Below, in pieces: positions 14,047 to 21,002 of a stretch of DNA of 21,002 nucleotides (its first letter is position 1; the number at the start of each line of letters is the position of its first letter). The position numbers and the translations under genes are program-made. The DNA is taken from positions 1-21,002 of the forward strand of contig CANRFK010000010.1 of the NCBI GenBank assembly GCA_947629875.1. The letters are read 5' to 3'. The notes beneath the pieces are model-generated. The model searched no databases, had not been told where the DNA came from, and worked only from the letters and a program-made list of their open reading frames with translations. Source of the DNA: an uncultured Clostridia bacterium (GTDB taxonomy: Bacteria > Bacillota > Clostridia > Christensenellales > Borkfalkiaceae).

Positions 14047-14898
14047 TCATTCCTCCTCGTAATAATAGGAGTAGTCGACGCCCTTCATAAAGAGTTCTCT
14101 ATCACCGATCTTTTCGGTCAACGCGCCCCCGATGAGGCGGAAGATATCCGCTGCGTCGGTGGGGCTTTTCTGCATGGCGTCGAGGTAGGCGCGCTTTTCT
14201 ATCTTGCTCCAATCGACGCACTTCTGCAAATTTTTCTTCAAAATGAGGTCGAGCCATATCCGCGTACTGCGGCCGTTGCCCTCCATGAACGGGTGGGCGA
14301 TGTTCATTTCGACGTATTTTTCGACGATCTCTTCAAGCGTATTTTCGGGCATCTTTTCGATGCGCGCAAGGTTTTCGTTGAGGTACATCGCGGGCGCAAA
14401 CGCAAAGCCTCCCTTATAGATGTTGCAGGTGCGGATCTGCCCCGCAAAGTCAAAGAGCCCGCCGAAGATGTAGCCGTGGATCTGCCTTAGTCCCTTGACC
14501 GTGCCGACCTCTATCTCCCTTATCGCGCCGCTTTCGAAGAGTTCGTACGCCTTCTCTTTGCTCTTTTCGTCAAGGGTGCTGCCCATACCCGAGAGCCAAC
14601 GGACGAAGGCTTCGCGGTTCTTTGCGGGGATGAGTGCGACGACGGTATTCACGCCGCCCGCCTCCACCACGTCGGTAAGATAGGATTTCCCGTCCCGCGC
14701 CGTGAGTTTCAGTTGTCGACAAATTGTCGACAACTCATTATGGCGACGTTTTAATGCATTCCAATAAGAACGCGGGTTCTTGCTCTTTGTCAGCGCCTCG
14801 GCGACGTCGGCAGCGCAAAACCACCATTTGGAATCCTCGTCATTCCAAACGGCACGCACAGGGATCTCTTCAAAAAAACGAATGGAAGTTTTGAGCAT
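14047..14898 (-). CDS. fic: Fic family protein AMP-transferase with N-terminal Bro-N domain
   Basis: The protein has 283 residues from ATG 14898. Residues about 5-105 are a Bro-N/antirepressor-type domain (IPVRAVWNDED, WWFCAADVAEAL, YLTDVVEAGG). The Fic domain follows, with VGTVKGLRQIHGYIFGGLFDFAGQIRT and the complete active motif HPFMEGNGRSTR (202-213). The extreme C terminus, SYYYEEE, matches the inhibitory helix of class III Fic proteins ((S/T)xxxE(G/N)) with Ser277 and Glu281. The protein should therefore be self-inhibited and needs no separate antitoxin. Such enzymes usually transfer AMP from ATP to Ser, Thr or Tyr of a target protein. A TTG at 14916 is an alternative start; neither start has a good ribosome site. 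It lies 86 bases after aspS and probably shares its transcript. Confidence 0.92.
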   Translation of the reverse strand: MLKTSIRFFEEIPVRAVWNDEDSKWWFCAADVAEALTKSKNPRSYWNALKRRHNELSTICRQLKLTARDGKSYLTDVVEAGGVNTVVALIPAKNREAFVRWLSGMGSTLDEKSKEKAYELFESGAIREIEVGTVKGLRQIHGYIFGGLFDFAGQIRTCNIYKGGFAFAPAMYLNENLARIEKMPENTLEEIVEKYVEMNIAHPFMEGNGRSTRIWLDLILKKNLQKCVDWSKIEKRAYLDAMQKSPTDAADIFRLIGGALTEKIGDRELFMKGVDYSYYYEEE

Positions 14899-14984
14899 GG
14901 TTTGCACTTTTTGCAATTACGGCTGCCCGAAACCCATCAGCGGGGACGTGGGCGCCTCGGGCATCTTGCGGATATTTTCCCCTC

Positions 14985-16730
14985 TTACTTCTCTTCCTTG
15001 ATTTGAATGTGCACCTCGTCGAGCTGCTTTGTTTCGACGGGCGAGGGCGCGTTCATGAGAAGGTCGCGCGCCTTGGCGTTCATGGGGAAGGCGATGACCT
15101 CGCGGATATTCGTGGTATCGGCGATGAGCATGACCATTCTATCCACCCCGGGAGCGACGCCCGCGTGCGGGGGTGCGCCGTACTCGAAGGCGTTGTAGAG
15201 GGCGGGGAACTTCGCCCGCACCTCCTCCTCACCGAGCCCGACGAGCGAGAACGCTTTGAGCATGATGGCGGGGTCGTGGTTTCTGACGGCGCCCGACGAG
15301 AGTTCCACGCCGTTGCACACGATATCGTACTGATAGGCGAGAATTTCGAGGGGATCCTTTTCAAACGCCGCCATGCCCCCCTGCGGCATGGAGAACGGGT
15401 TGTGGCAAAATTCGAGCTGTCCGCTCTCCTCGCCGATCTCGTACATGGGGAAATCGACGATCCAGCAGAAACGGTAGACGTTCTTCTCGGTAAGATCGAG
15501 CCCCGTGCCGAGCATGGTGCGAAGGATCCCCGCGCGCTTCTGCACGAGTTGCAATTTTTCCTCGGAGACAAGGGCGATAAAGGCGTTTTTCTCGACCCCA
15601 AGTGCCGATTTCCACTCTTCTGCGCTGTCCGCGACGAACTTTGCGATGCCGCCCGCGGGCGCGCCGTTCTCGTCCAGTTTGAACCAATACATGGCGCCGC
15701 CCTCGGTTTTTATTTTGAACTCCTCGCACGTCTTATCGATCCACTTGCGGGGCACGTTGACGTCCTTCACCACAATGGCCTTCGTGACGCCGTGCAGGGG
15801 CTCAAACTCACAATGGTTTGCAAGTTTTGTCACATCCCTGATGCGGAGCGGGTTGCGAAGATCGGGCTTATCGGTGCCGAATTCCTCCAAAGCGGTGCGG
15901 TACGGGATGCGCGCAAACGGGGGCTTATCCGCCTCCCAGCCGCTGTACTTTGCGAACACGGGCGGCAGCACGTTTTCGAGTACCGCAAACACATCCTCCT
16001 GTTCGGCGAACGCCATTTCAATGTCGAGCTGGTAGAACTCCCCGGGGGAGCGGTCGGCGCGGGCGTCCTCATCGCGGAAGCACGGCGCGATCTGGAAATA
16101 TTTGTCGAACCCCGAGCACATCAGAAGCTGCTTGTACTGCTGCGGCGCCTGCGGCAGGGCGTAGAACTGCCCCGGGTAGAGGCGGCTGGGCACGATGTAG
16201 TCCCGCGCGCCCTCGGGCGAGGAACTCGTCAGAATGGGCGTGGAGATCTCCAAAAATCCCTGCTCCGTCATGAGGCGGCGAAGATCGGCAATGATGTTGG
16301 CGCGGAGAATGATCTTCTCCTTCACGGCGGGGTTTCTCAAATCGAGGAAGCGGTATTTGAGGCGCGCATCCTCCCCCGCCTCCAACGAGCGGTTGACCTC
16401 GAAGGGAAGGGCGGGCAAGAGACGCTTGCCCAGAATTTCCACCTTCTCGGGGACGATCTCGATGCGCCCCGTGGGAAGTTTTTCGTTGGGTGCGGAGCGG
16501 AGCGCCACCGTTCCCGTGACGGCGACCGTGGACTCCGTGGGGATCTCGCGGAGGGCGGAGAGCATGGGCTCCTCCGAGCAGACGACCTGCGTTGTGCCGT
16601 AGTAGTCGCGGAGCACCGCAAAGAGCAGCCCGCCCTTGTCGCGCTTTGAATCCAGCCAGCCCGCGACCGTCACCTTTTTGCCGACGTCGCCCTCCCGGAG
16701 CTCGCCGCAGTTGTGTGTTCTGTAAGCCAT
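14985..16730 (-). CDS. aspS: Aspartyl-tRNA synthetase, bacterial type
   Basis: The protein has 581 residues, the size of bacterial AspRS. The N-terminal OB-fold anticodon-binding domain (1-105) contains VAGWLDSKRDKGGLLF. Class II motif 2 (FRDEDARADRSPGEFYQLDIEMAF) and motif 3 (GVAPGVDRMVML) are present, and the GAD insertion lies between them (about 285-420). HNPFSMPQ and a loop ADTTNIREVIAFPMNAKA are seen; the latter is usually PKN. It charges tRNA-Asp in the cytoplasm. Whether it also charges tRNA-Asn cannot be decided; the position usually discriminated (His/Leu in RRDHGG) is Lys here. A perfect promoter lies upstream and AAGG precedes the ATG. No T-box was found in front of it. Confidence 0.97.
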   Translation of the reverse strand: MAYRTHNCGELREGDVGKKVTVAGWLDSKRDKGGLLFAVLRDYYGTTQVVCSEEPMLSALREIPTESTVAVTGTVALRSAPNEKLPTGRIEIVPEKVEILGKRLLPALPFEVNRSLEAGEDARLKYRFLDLRNPAVKEKIILRANIIADLRRLMTEQGFLEISTPILTSSSPEGARDYIVPSRLYPGQFYALPQAPQQYKQLLMCSGFDKYFQIAPCFRDEDARADRSPGEFYQLDIEMAFAEQEDVFAVLENVLPPVFAKYSGWEADKPPFARIPYRTALEEFGTDKPDLRNPLRIRDVTKLANHCEFEPLHGVTKAIVVKDVNVPRKWIDKTCEEFKIKTEGGAMYWFKLDENGAPAGGIAKFVADSAEEWKSALGVEKNAFIALVSEEKLQLVQKRAGILRTMLGTGLDLTEKNVYRFCWIVDFPMYEIGEESGQLEFCHNPFSMPQGGMAAFEKDPLEILAYQYDIVCNGVELSSGAVRNHDPAIMLKAFSLVGLGEEEVRAKFPALYNAFEYGAPPHAGVAPGVDRMVMLIADTTNIREVIAFPMNAKARDLLMNAPSPVETKQLDEVHIQIKEEK

Positions 16731-16756
16731 ATCGTACCTTCGTGTATTTTTTTCTT

Positions 16757-16785
16757 ATTGTAGTTTGTTTGCGGAAGATTGTCAA
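16757..16785 (-). promoter_or_regulatory. Sigma-A promoter of aspS
   Basis: On the minus strand, TTGACA (16780-16785) and TACAAT (16757-16762) are separated by 17 bases. Confidence 0.85.
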
Positions 16786-16803
16786 GTTTTCGCGGCATTC
16801 CGC

Positions 16804-16834
16804 AAAAAAACCGTCCGAAATTTTTTGCGGACGG
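16804..16834 (-). terminator. Terminator-like hairpin just upstream of the aspS promoter
   Basis: On the minus strand, CCGTCCG (16834-16828) pairs with CGGACGG (16817-16811) and T7 follows (16810-16804). It points toward aspS but lies before its promoter. No minus-strand gene was seen upstream, so it may end antisense or unannotated small RNA transcripts. The rest of 16835-16928 holds only a GCGGCCATGGCCGC palindrome. Confidence 0.65.
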
Positions 16835-16928
16835 CGAAAAGCGGCCATGGCCGCCCCCTCTCTGCGCGCGGCCGCCCGCCAAAGAGAAGTTTCGTGTGAA
16901 AACGCGGGACGGAATTGGTTCAAACCCA

Positions 16929-16957
16929 TTGACATCGGCGGCGTTTGTAGATATAAT
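16929..16957 (+). promoter_or_regulatory. Sigma-A promoter of the five-zinc-ribbon membrane protein
   Basis: TTGACA (16929-16934) and TATAAT (16952-16957) are separated by 17 bases, 34 bases before the ATG at 16992. The XRE operator motif seen at 19240 is absent here. Confidence 0.85.
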
Positions 16958-16991
16958 GATAGTATCCAACTTCCCCGACAAGGAGGAAACC

Positions 16992-18815
16992 ATGCACAAA
17001 TGCGAATATTGCGGAGCGGAATTTGATGGCAAGTTCTGCCCCGAGTGCGGCACACCCGTGCCGATGCGCTTCTGCCCCAACTGCGGCGCGTCCGTCCCCG
17101 CGGAGAGCCAATTCTGCCCCGAGTGCGGCATGCGTCTCGCATCGGAGGGCGCGAGCTGTCCCAACTGCGGCGCGGCGCTCGCCCCCGACAGCCGGTTTTG
17201 TCCCGAGTGCGGCACCCGCATTGCGGCGGAGGAACAACCCGCTGCCGCGCCCGTTGCGCCCGCTACACCCGCCGAGCAGGAAAAGATCTTCTGCCCCAAC
17301 TGCGGCACTGCGCTCGCTCCCGATAGTCAATTCTGCCCCGAGTGCGGCACCCGCATTGCGGCGGAGGAGCAAGCCATCGCCGCGCCCGCCGCGCCCACCG
17401 CGCAGCAAAACCTCTTCTGCCCCAACTGCGGCACGGCCTTCCCCGCCGATAGCCAGTTTTGTCCCGAATGCGGCACCCGCGTGACTTTATCGTCCGTGCC
17501 CGCGTCGGCTCCCTTATGGAACGCCGCGCCCGCCGCCATCCCCGGTGAAACAAACATCGCCGTCGCGCAAAAGACCGCGCATCTCGTCGTCCGCCTCAAA
17601 ATGATGATGTGCTTCCTCTTCGGTTGCATTTTCTTCTACGGGATCGTCCCCATCATCGTCGGCATCGTCATGGGACTTCGGAAGCGCTCCCTCTCCAAGT
17701 GGAGCCCCTCCGAGCTCGGCGGAGAGCGCAGAAAGGTTCTCGGGCTCACGATCGCGGGCGCTATCTTGGCCGCCATTTTGCTTGCGGGCGGCATCGCATA
17801 CCACATCCTCGTCATCCCCGCGATGTCCGTTCGCGGCGCCTCCTCGGGAATTCGCGTCATAAGTCTCATTTACAAGAGCCTGCTGCCCACCCTTATATGG
17901 TTTTCGTTCCTCTCCGAAATCGTCACGGTCGTCTTGGGGGCACTCACCATTCCCCTCTGCAAACAGCTTGCGATCGGCTACTACGGCAAGCCCGATCCCG
18001 GCTATACGACGGATATCCCCCTTGTCAACCTGCCCGAATCCGTCCGCGCACTCGAGGCCGCGGAGCGCAGCCGCACGGTGAAGAAATCGCACGACTGGGT
18101 GCGCCTTGCCGCGGCCTTGGTCATGCTTTTGTACCTCGTTGCGATCGTCATTGCGGTTCCCGTCTCCATCTTCGGCGGCCCCAAAGAAAAGCTCACCCGC
18201 GAAAATGCCGAGAAGATCGTACTCGGCGCGACGAAAGAGGATGTGAAGAGCATCTTCGGCGAGCCCTACCTCTCCCCGCTGCAAGAGAGCCAAGAGATCG
18301 ACCAATTCACGTGGGAGTACGTGACCGGCGACTGCAAAGATTACGAAAAGAAGCTCGCCTCCCTCATTGAGAAACGGGATAAGGCGCTTGCCGACGGAAA
18401 TGAAGACAGGTACCAGTCCGTCATGAGTGAGATCGAGGAACTCACACACGATTCGTACTATCTCGAGCTCCGTCACCTCGTCGTCACGTTTGACGCGAAC
18501 GAAGAGGTCTCGAGCGTGTTCTTCGATGACGATTACAGCGGCTTCTACCATTCGTCGGATGGAAAGTCCCTTTACGAATCGAACATCGAGTATTCGACGA
18601 CCGTGTGCTCCTCGTTGGAGGAATTCAACAATATCACCGTGGCGCTCACCTACCACGACAACAGCTATTACATCGGCTATCTCCCCACGGACAACGTCAC
18701 GCGTTTCGACGACGAAGATACCTGCATCGTTACGTGGTATCCGCCCTACTACTCGCACTATTTGCAGGTCGAGATCACCCTCGTGGGGGATTGGCTCCCC
18801 TCGTACGAAGCGTAA
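16992..18815 (+). CDS. Membrane protein with five tandem zinc ribbons and a BamE-like external domain
   Basis: The protein has 607 residues. ATG 16992 is set by AAGGAGG upstream. Five CxxC...CxxC ribbons occupy residues 4-160 (first cysteines at 4, 28, 56, 101 and 143), joined by Ala/Pro/Glu-rich linkers; ribbons 3-5 are near-copies, with periods of 135 and 126 bases, so they arose by recent duplication. Four hydrophobic helices follow (about 203-228, 249-274, 295-320, 370-394). The C-terminal about 210 residues start LTRENAEKIVLGATKEDVKSIFGEP in parts, a pattern like BamE/SmpA-type domains, and are acidic and aromatic. With ribbons in the cytoplasm and four helices, the tail would also be cytoplasmic unless one helix does not span; topology is unresolved. 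The function is unknown. Its first 24 residues closely match the gene at 19291. Confidence 0.88.
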   Translation: MHKCEYCGAEFDGKFCPECGTPVPMRFCPNCGASVPAESQFCPECGMRLASEGASCPNCGAALAPDSRFCPECGTRIAAEEQPAAAPVAPATPAEQEKIFCPNCGTALAPDSQFCPECGTRIAAEEQAIAAPAAPTAQQNLFCPNCGTAFPADSQFCPECGTRVTLSSVPASAPLWNAAPAAIPGETNIAVAQKTAHLVVRLKMMMCFLFGCIFFYGIVPIIVGIVMGLRKRSLSKWSPSELGGERRKVLGLTIAGAILAAILLAGGIAYHILVIPAMSVRGASSGIRVISLIYKSLLPTLIWFSFLSEIVTVVLGALTIPLCKQLAIGYYGKPDPGYTTDIPLVNLPESVRALEAAERSRTVKKSHDWVRLAAALVMLLYLVAIVIAVPVSIFGGPKEKLTRENAEKIVLGATKEDVKSIFGEPYLSPLQESQEIDQFTWEYVTGDCKDYEKKLASLIEKRDKALADGNEDRYQSVMSEIEELTHDSYYLELRHLVVTFDANEEVSSVFFDDDYSGFYHSSDGKSLYESNIEYSTTVCSSLEEFNNITVALTYHDNSYYIGYLPTDNVTRFDDEDTCIVTWYPPYYSHYLQVEITLVGDWLPSYEA

Positions 18816-18846
18816 ACCTTGCCCGACCGGAATTGTAAAAATTTAT

Positions 18847-18881
18847 GCCGCCCGCGGCTCTGCCGCGGGCGGCGATTTTTT
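18847..18881 (+). terminator. Intrinsic terminator, shared sequence copy 1
   Basis: An 11-bp stem GCCGCCCGCGG/CCGCGGGCGGC with loop CTCTG is followed by GA and T6. Bases 18839-18873 are identical to 20791-20825. The stretch 18882-18990 holds nothing recognisable. Confidence 0.9.
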
Positions 18882-18990
18882 CAAATATGCCAAACACCCT
18901 CCGTTTCCCCTCGCGGGGGACGATCTCAATGCGCCACACGGGGCGGTTTCGGGGCGGCGGAGAAACAACACACGGGCACGGTCGGCGCGG

Positions 18991-19200
18991 TCAATAATCT
19001 TTGAGCCCTACAAGGTAGTCGAGGGAAACGGAGAAAAATTCGGCAATCTTGCACAGCGAGAGAAGGTCGGGCTCCACCTTGCCCGTCTCCCAATAGGAGA
19101 TCCTGCGCTGGGTCGTTCCCAAGGCCTCCGCGAGGGCGCTCTGGTTGAGCCCCCGCTCCACACGCAGATCGCGCAACCGTTCGGCAAAGAAAAGCTTCAT
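18991..19200 (-). CDS. XRE-family helix-turn-helix regulator, 69 aa
   Basis: This is a single HTH_3 domain: FAERLRDLRVERGLNQSALA (helices 1-2), LGTTQRRISYWETGKVEPD (recognition helix and turn), LLSLCKIAEFFSVSLDYLVG (helices 4-5). No sensor or dimerisation domain is attached, so any signal must act on this domain or through a partner. It is divergent from the zinc-ribbon membrane gene at 19291, and the 90 bases between the two starts contain two 17-bp operator-like sequences within the promoters. Repression of both genes (autoregulation) is the natural inference. No Shine-Dalgarno site precedes the ATG; a TAAAAT -10 element at 19212-19207 would place the transcript start at the ATG itself, so the mRNA may be leaderless. 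Confidence 0.9.
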   Translation of the reverse strand: MKLFFAERLRDLRVERGLNQSALAEALGTTQRRISYWETGKVEPDLLSLCKIAEFFSVSLDYLVGLKDY

Positions 19201-19206
19201 ACAAAA

Positions 19207-19227
19207 ATTTTAGACAGAAATCATCTA
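19207..19227 (-). promoter_or_regulatory. Operator O2 and -10 region of the XRE gene
   Basis: TAGACAGAAATCATCTA (19211-19227) is a degenerate form of O1 at 19240-19256, with the same length and outer half-sites. It overlaps TAAAAT (minus strand, 19212-19207), a likely -10 box; the -35 region is weak. Confidence 0.55.
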
Positions 19228-19233
19228 ATTCAT

Positions 19234-19262
19234 TTGACATAGACAGTTTTTGTCTATATAAT
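19234..19262 (+). promoter_or_regulatory. Promoter of the 19291 gene with operator O1 filling the spacer
   Basis: TTGACA (19234-19239) and TATAAT (19257-19262) are separated by exactly 17 bases. These 17 bases, TAGACAGTTTTTGTCTA, form an inverted repeat TAGACA/TGTCTA around GTTTT. A regulator bound here would block RNA polymerase. Confidence 0.85.
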
Positions 19263-19290
19263 GAAACTATTCCCTTATATGGAGGCACAA

Positions 19291-20787
19291 ATGCACAAGT
19301 GTGAACATTGCGGCACGGAGTTCGACGAAAACTTCTGCCCTCACTGCGGCACGCCCGTTCCCGCGCCCGTACATGAAAAGCGCGAAAGAAAGCCCGTGCC
19401 CTTCCTCGTGAAAGTCTGCGCACGGCAACCCTATTTTATCTCCGTGCTCTTTGCCATCTTTTCCGTCCTGCTGTTCCTCCTCTGCTTGGGGGAAGCCGCT
19501 TCTTCCCCATTCGCCCCCACGGAAAGCGTCTATGACTATCTCGCCGTGAACGGCAGGCTTGCGCGGGAAGCGGGCATGGGCACGGTTTGGGGCTGTTGCG
19601 TCGCCCTCGTTGTGTTCGCTTCGTTCGGGGCGGCATGGGCGGGTTGCGCGCTTCTGTTCCGCTCCTATATCCCCCTGCGCGTTATGAAACTCGGGAAGCG
19701 GCGGGTCTGCTTCTATCTGGAATGCGGCATTTTCGCCTTCCTGTTCATCGATTTTCTCATCTCCTGCGTTCTCTGCGGCACGACGGGGAGCGAACTGACC
19801 AAACCCGGGGCGGGCTCTATCTGCGCGCTTGTGTTCTCCCTTCTTTTCGGGGCGCTCATTACCGTTTCGGCATTTCTTCCGAGCATTTTGAACAAGGTAT
19901 CTCCCGCCTCCGTTGCGGCCTACCGGGAGGAGCGGAGCAGGGCGCGGGCGGCGCTGCACGCACCCGAAGCCCCCGAGGGGGACGTTCCGCAAAAGCCGAG
20001 GCGGCCGCAATACCGCGTCGTGGCCGGGCCCCAAGAGGAACTCCTCGCGCAGACCGTCAAATACGGAAAAGGGGTAAACCTGTTCGCCATCCTTGCAAGC
20101 ATCGGGGTGATCGCGTGCGTACTTCTGTTTTTGGTTCTTTTTGTCGGGATAGTGTCGCAGATCGGCGGTATGTTGGGGCAGAGTTTCGCCGACCTATTCG
20201 ACTGCCAATTGGGAGAAGCGTATCTGCCGTTTACCCTTGCCGTCTCCGCATGTTGCTTTTTGGCGTTTCTCCTTATCATGATTTTGGGGATAGTTCTGAA
20301 CAAAAAGTATTATAAAAAACAGGAGCCGAACGCCGTATGGAGGCCGGAGCGCGTGCTCAAAAAGAGACGCATGAACGTTGTATTGGCCGTCGTTTTGCCG
20401 CTATTGTTGCTCTTTCTCAATTTTATGGCCGCACTTATTTTGATCTCATTGGAATCGCAGAAAGGCGGCCCCTCGCATGCCTATTACGGATTGGAAAATT
20501 ATTGGATCGTCGCCCCGATCCTCAACTGTATTGTGGCCGCAATATACAGCATCGCCATTGCCATAGCGGCGCCTCTTATCAACCGCCGCGGGAAGCGGCT
20601 GTGCAAGAGCCTCTACGGCGCGGAGCACCCCAGACTCGTGCCCGAATTGCAAGCGGAGTACCTCGAAAGCAAGAAAAATTACCCCGCCGAGGCAAAGGCC
20701 TACCGCGCGCAACGCAGGGTGTGGCGCGCCTATCGCCGCAAACTCGCCTATTTTGAGGAAGGCGTTGCGCCTCCCATCGGCATTTAG
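19291..20787 (+). CDS. Eight-helix membrane protein with one N-terminal zinc ribbon
   Basis: The protein has 498 residues. ATG 19291 is chosen because GGAGG lies 6 bases upstream; the in-frame ATG at 19261 overlaps the -10 box and would not be transcribed. One zinc ribbon (Cys4, Cys7, Cys16, Cys19) starts MHKCEHCGTEFDENFCPHCG, matching the gene at 16992. About eight hydrophobic helices follow in two groups of four (about 48-68, 98-123, 140-163, 176-197; then 265-289, 312-337, 362-386, 405-430), with a basic, Pro-rich cytoplasmic loop (about 205-262) between. The C-terminal tail is charged (LQAEYLESKKNYPAEAKAY). The 4+4 layout hints at internal duplication. The function is unknown. Expression is probably controlled by the divergent XRE protein. 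Confidence 0.87.
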   Translation: MHKCEHCGTEFDENFCPHCGTPVPAPVHEKRERKPVPFLVKVCARQPYFISVLFAIFSVLLFLLCLGEAASSPFAPTESVYDYLAVNGRLAREAGMGTVWGCCVALVVFASFGAAWAGCALLFRSYIPLRVMKLGKRRVCFYLECGIFAFLFIDFLISCVLCGTTGSELTKPGAGSICALVFSLLFGALITVSAFLPSILNKVSPASVAAYREERSRARAALHAPEAPEGDVPQKPRRPQYRVVAGPQEELLAQTVKYGKGVNLFAILASIGVIACVLLFLVLFVGIVSQIGGMLGQSFADLFDCQLGEAYLPFTLAVSACCFLAFLLIMILGIVLNKKYYKKQEPNAVWRPERVLKKRRMNVVLAVVLPLLLLFLNFMAALILISLESQKGGPSHAYYGLENYWIVAPILNCIVAAIYSIAIAIAAPLINRRGKRLCKSLYGAEHPRLVPELQAEYLESKKNYPAEAKAYRAQRRVWRAYRRKLAYFEEGVAPPIGI

Positions 20788-20790
20788 CGC

Positions 20791-20825
20791 AAATTTATGC
20801 CGCCCGCGGCTCTGCCGCGGGCGGC
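20791..20825. terminator. Hairpin, shared sequence copy 2, between convergent genes
   Basis: Identical for 35 bases to 18839-18873 (stem 20799-20809 with 20815-20825). The following T run is weaker (CTTCTTTATTT). It lies between the convergent membrane gene and the helicase gene. Confidence 0.8.
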
Positions 20826-20831
20826 ACTTCT

Positions 20832-21002
20832 TTATTTGATGATGACAAGATTTTTCTTTGCCCGCGTAATGGCGGTGTACAGCCACGACGCGCTGTTTTC
20901 AAAGAGATAGCTCTCGTCCAAGACGACCACGCTGTCGTACTCCGAGCCCTGCGCCTTGTGGCAGGTGACGGCGTAGGCGAACTCGAAGCGGCACACCGTA
21001 TC
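20832..21002 (-). CDS. Superfamily 1 DNA helicase (RecD/UvrD-like), C-terminal end
   Basis: The frame is open through the right edge; the last 56 residues are visible. They contain the SF1 motif V region FAYAVTCHKAQGSEYDSVVV and motif VI WLYTAITRAKKNLVII, ending a few residues later. These motifs bind and hydrolyse ATP and couple it to DNA movement. The pattern (HKAQGSE, YTAITRA) fits RecD2-like or stand-alone UvrD-C-type ATPases. The exact subfamily cannot be set without the N-terminal part. Confidence 0.85.
   Translation of the reverse strand, partial: DTVCRFEFAYAVTCHKAQGSEYDSVVVLDESYLFENSASWLYTAITRAKKNLVIIK

Noticed and set aside
14047..14916. Toxin-antitoxin pair with fic as toxin
   Set aside because: No small antitoxin gene flanks it, and the C-terminal inhibitory helix suggests built-in control.
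16731..16991. T-box or other riboswitch in front of aspS
   Set aside because: The 5' leader from the mapped promoter is only about 20 bases, too short, and no T-box motif is present.
19261..19290. Earlier ATG (19261) as start of the eight-helix protein
   Set aside because: It overlaps the -10 box, so it would lie before the transcript start. ATG 19291 has a good ribosome site and matches the start of the paralogue.

Overview
The window reads as chromosomal DNA of an endospore-forming, GC-rich relative of the Clostridia, most likely an uncultured gut lineage. This is an inference. It rests on an uninterrupted pro-SigK gene with a SigE-type promoter, a T-box leader in front of an asparagine synthetase, a type III glutamine synthetase, strong TTGACA/TATAAT promoters with 16-17 bp spacers, and clear Shine-Dalgarno sites.

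Layout. Positions 1-521 are the end of a McrC-type restriction gene (+ strand), closed by a bidirectional terminator. From 590 to 10731 everything lies on the minus strand. In transcription order it is sigK, asnB (with its tRNA-Asn T-box), glnN, dut, trmB, then a likely operon of an iron-type alcohol dehydrogenase, 3-methyladenine DNA glycosylase I (tag) and a small conserved hypothetical. The gaps between these housekeeping genes (2717-2976, 3655-4064, 4497-4853, 6933-7458, 9357-10029) are filled with GC-rich palindromic repeat modules. From 10852 to 16730, also minus strand, are a secreted GH51 arabinofuranosidase lipoprotein preceded by a two-helix membrane protein (one operon), a Bro-N/Fic AMP-transferase, and aspS. 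From 16992 to 20787 are two plus-strand genes for membrane proteins with N-terminal zinc ribbons. Between them is a divergent 69-residue XRE regulator whose probable operators sit inside the promoters. The right edge holds the last 56 residues of a superfamily 1 helicase (RecD/UvrD-like) on the minus strand.

How the genes connect. glnN and asnB form a nitrogen block: glutamine is made by GlnN and used by AsnB, and asnB is switched by uncharged tRNA-Asn. aspS and trmB serve translation, dut and tag serve DNA hygiene, and mcrC and possibly fic belong to defence or signalling. The GH51 pair suggests plant arabinan or arabinoxylan use.

Most unusual content: (1) a family of intergenic elements with conserved flanks (AAGATACACTCG ... 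CTCGGTATGAGG) around GC-rich stems whose sequences differ completely between copies yet stay self-complementary; (2) the XRE/zinc-ribbon membrane module with 17-bp operators filling promoter spacers; (3) a G9 tract inside a promoter spacer. No tRNA, rRNA, CRISPR array, transposase or integrase was seen.
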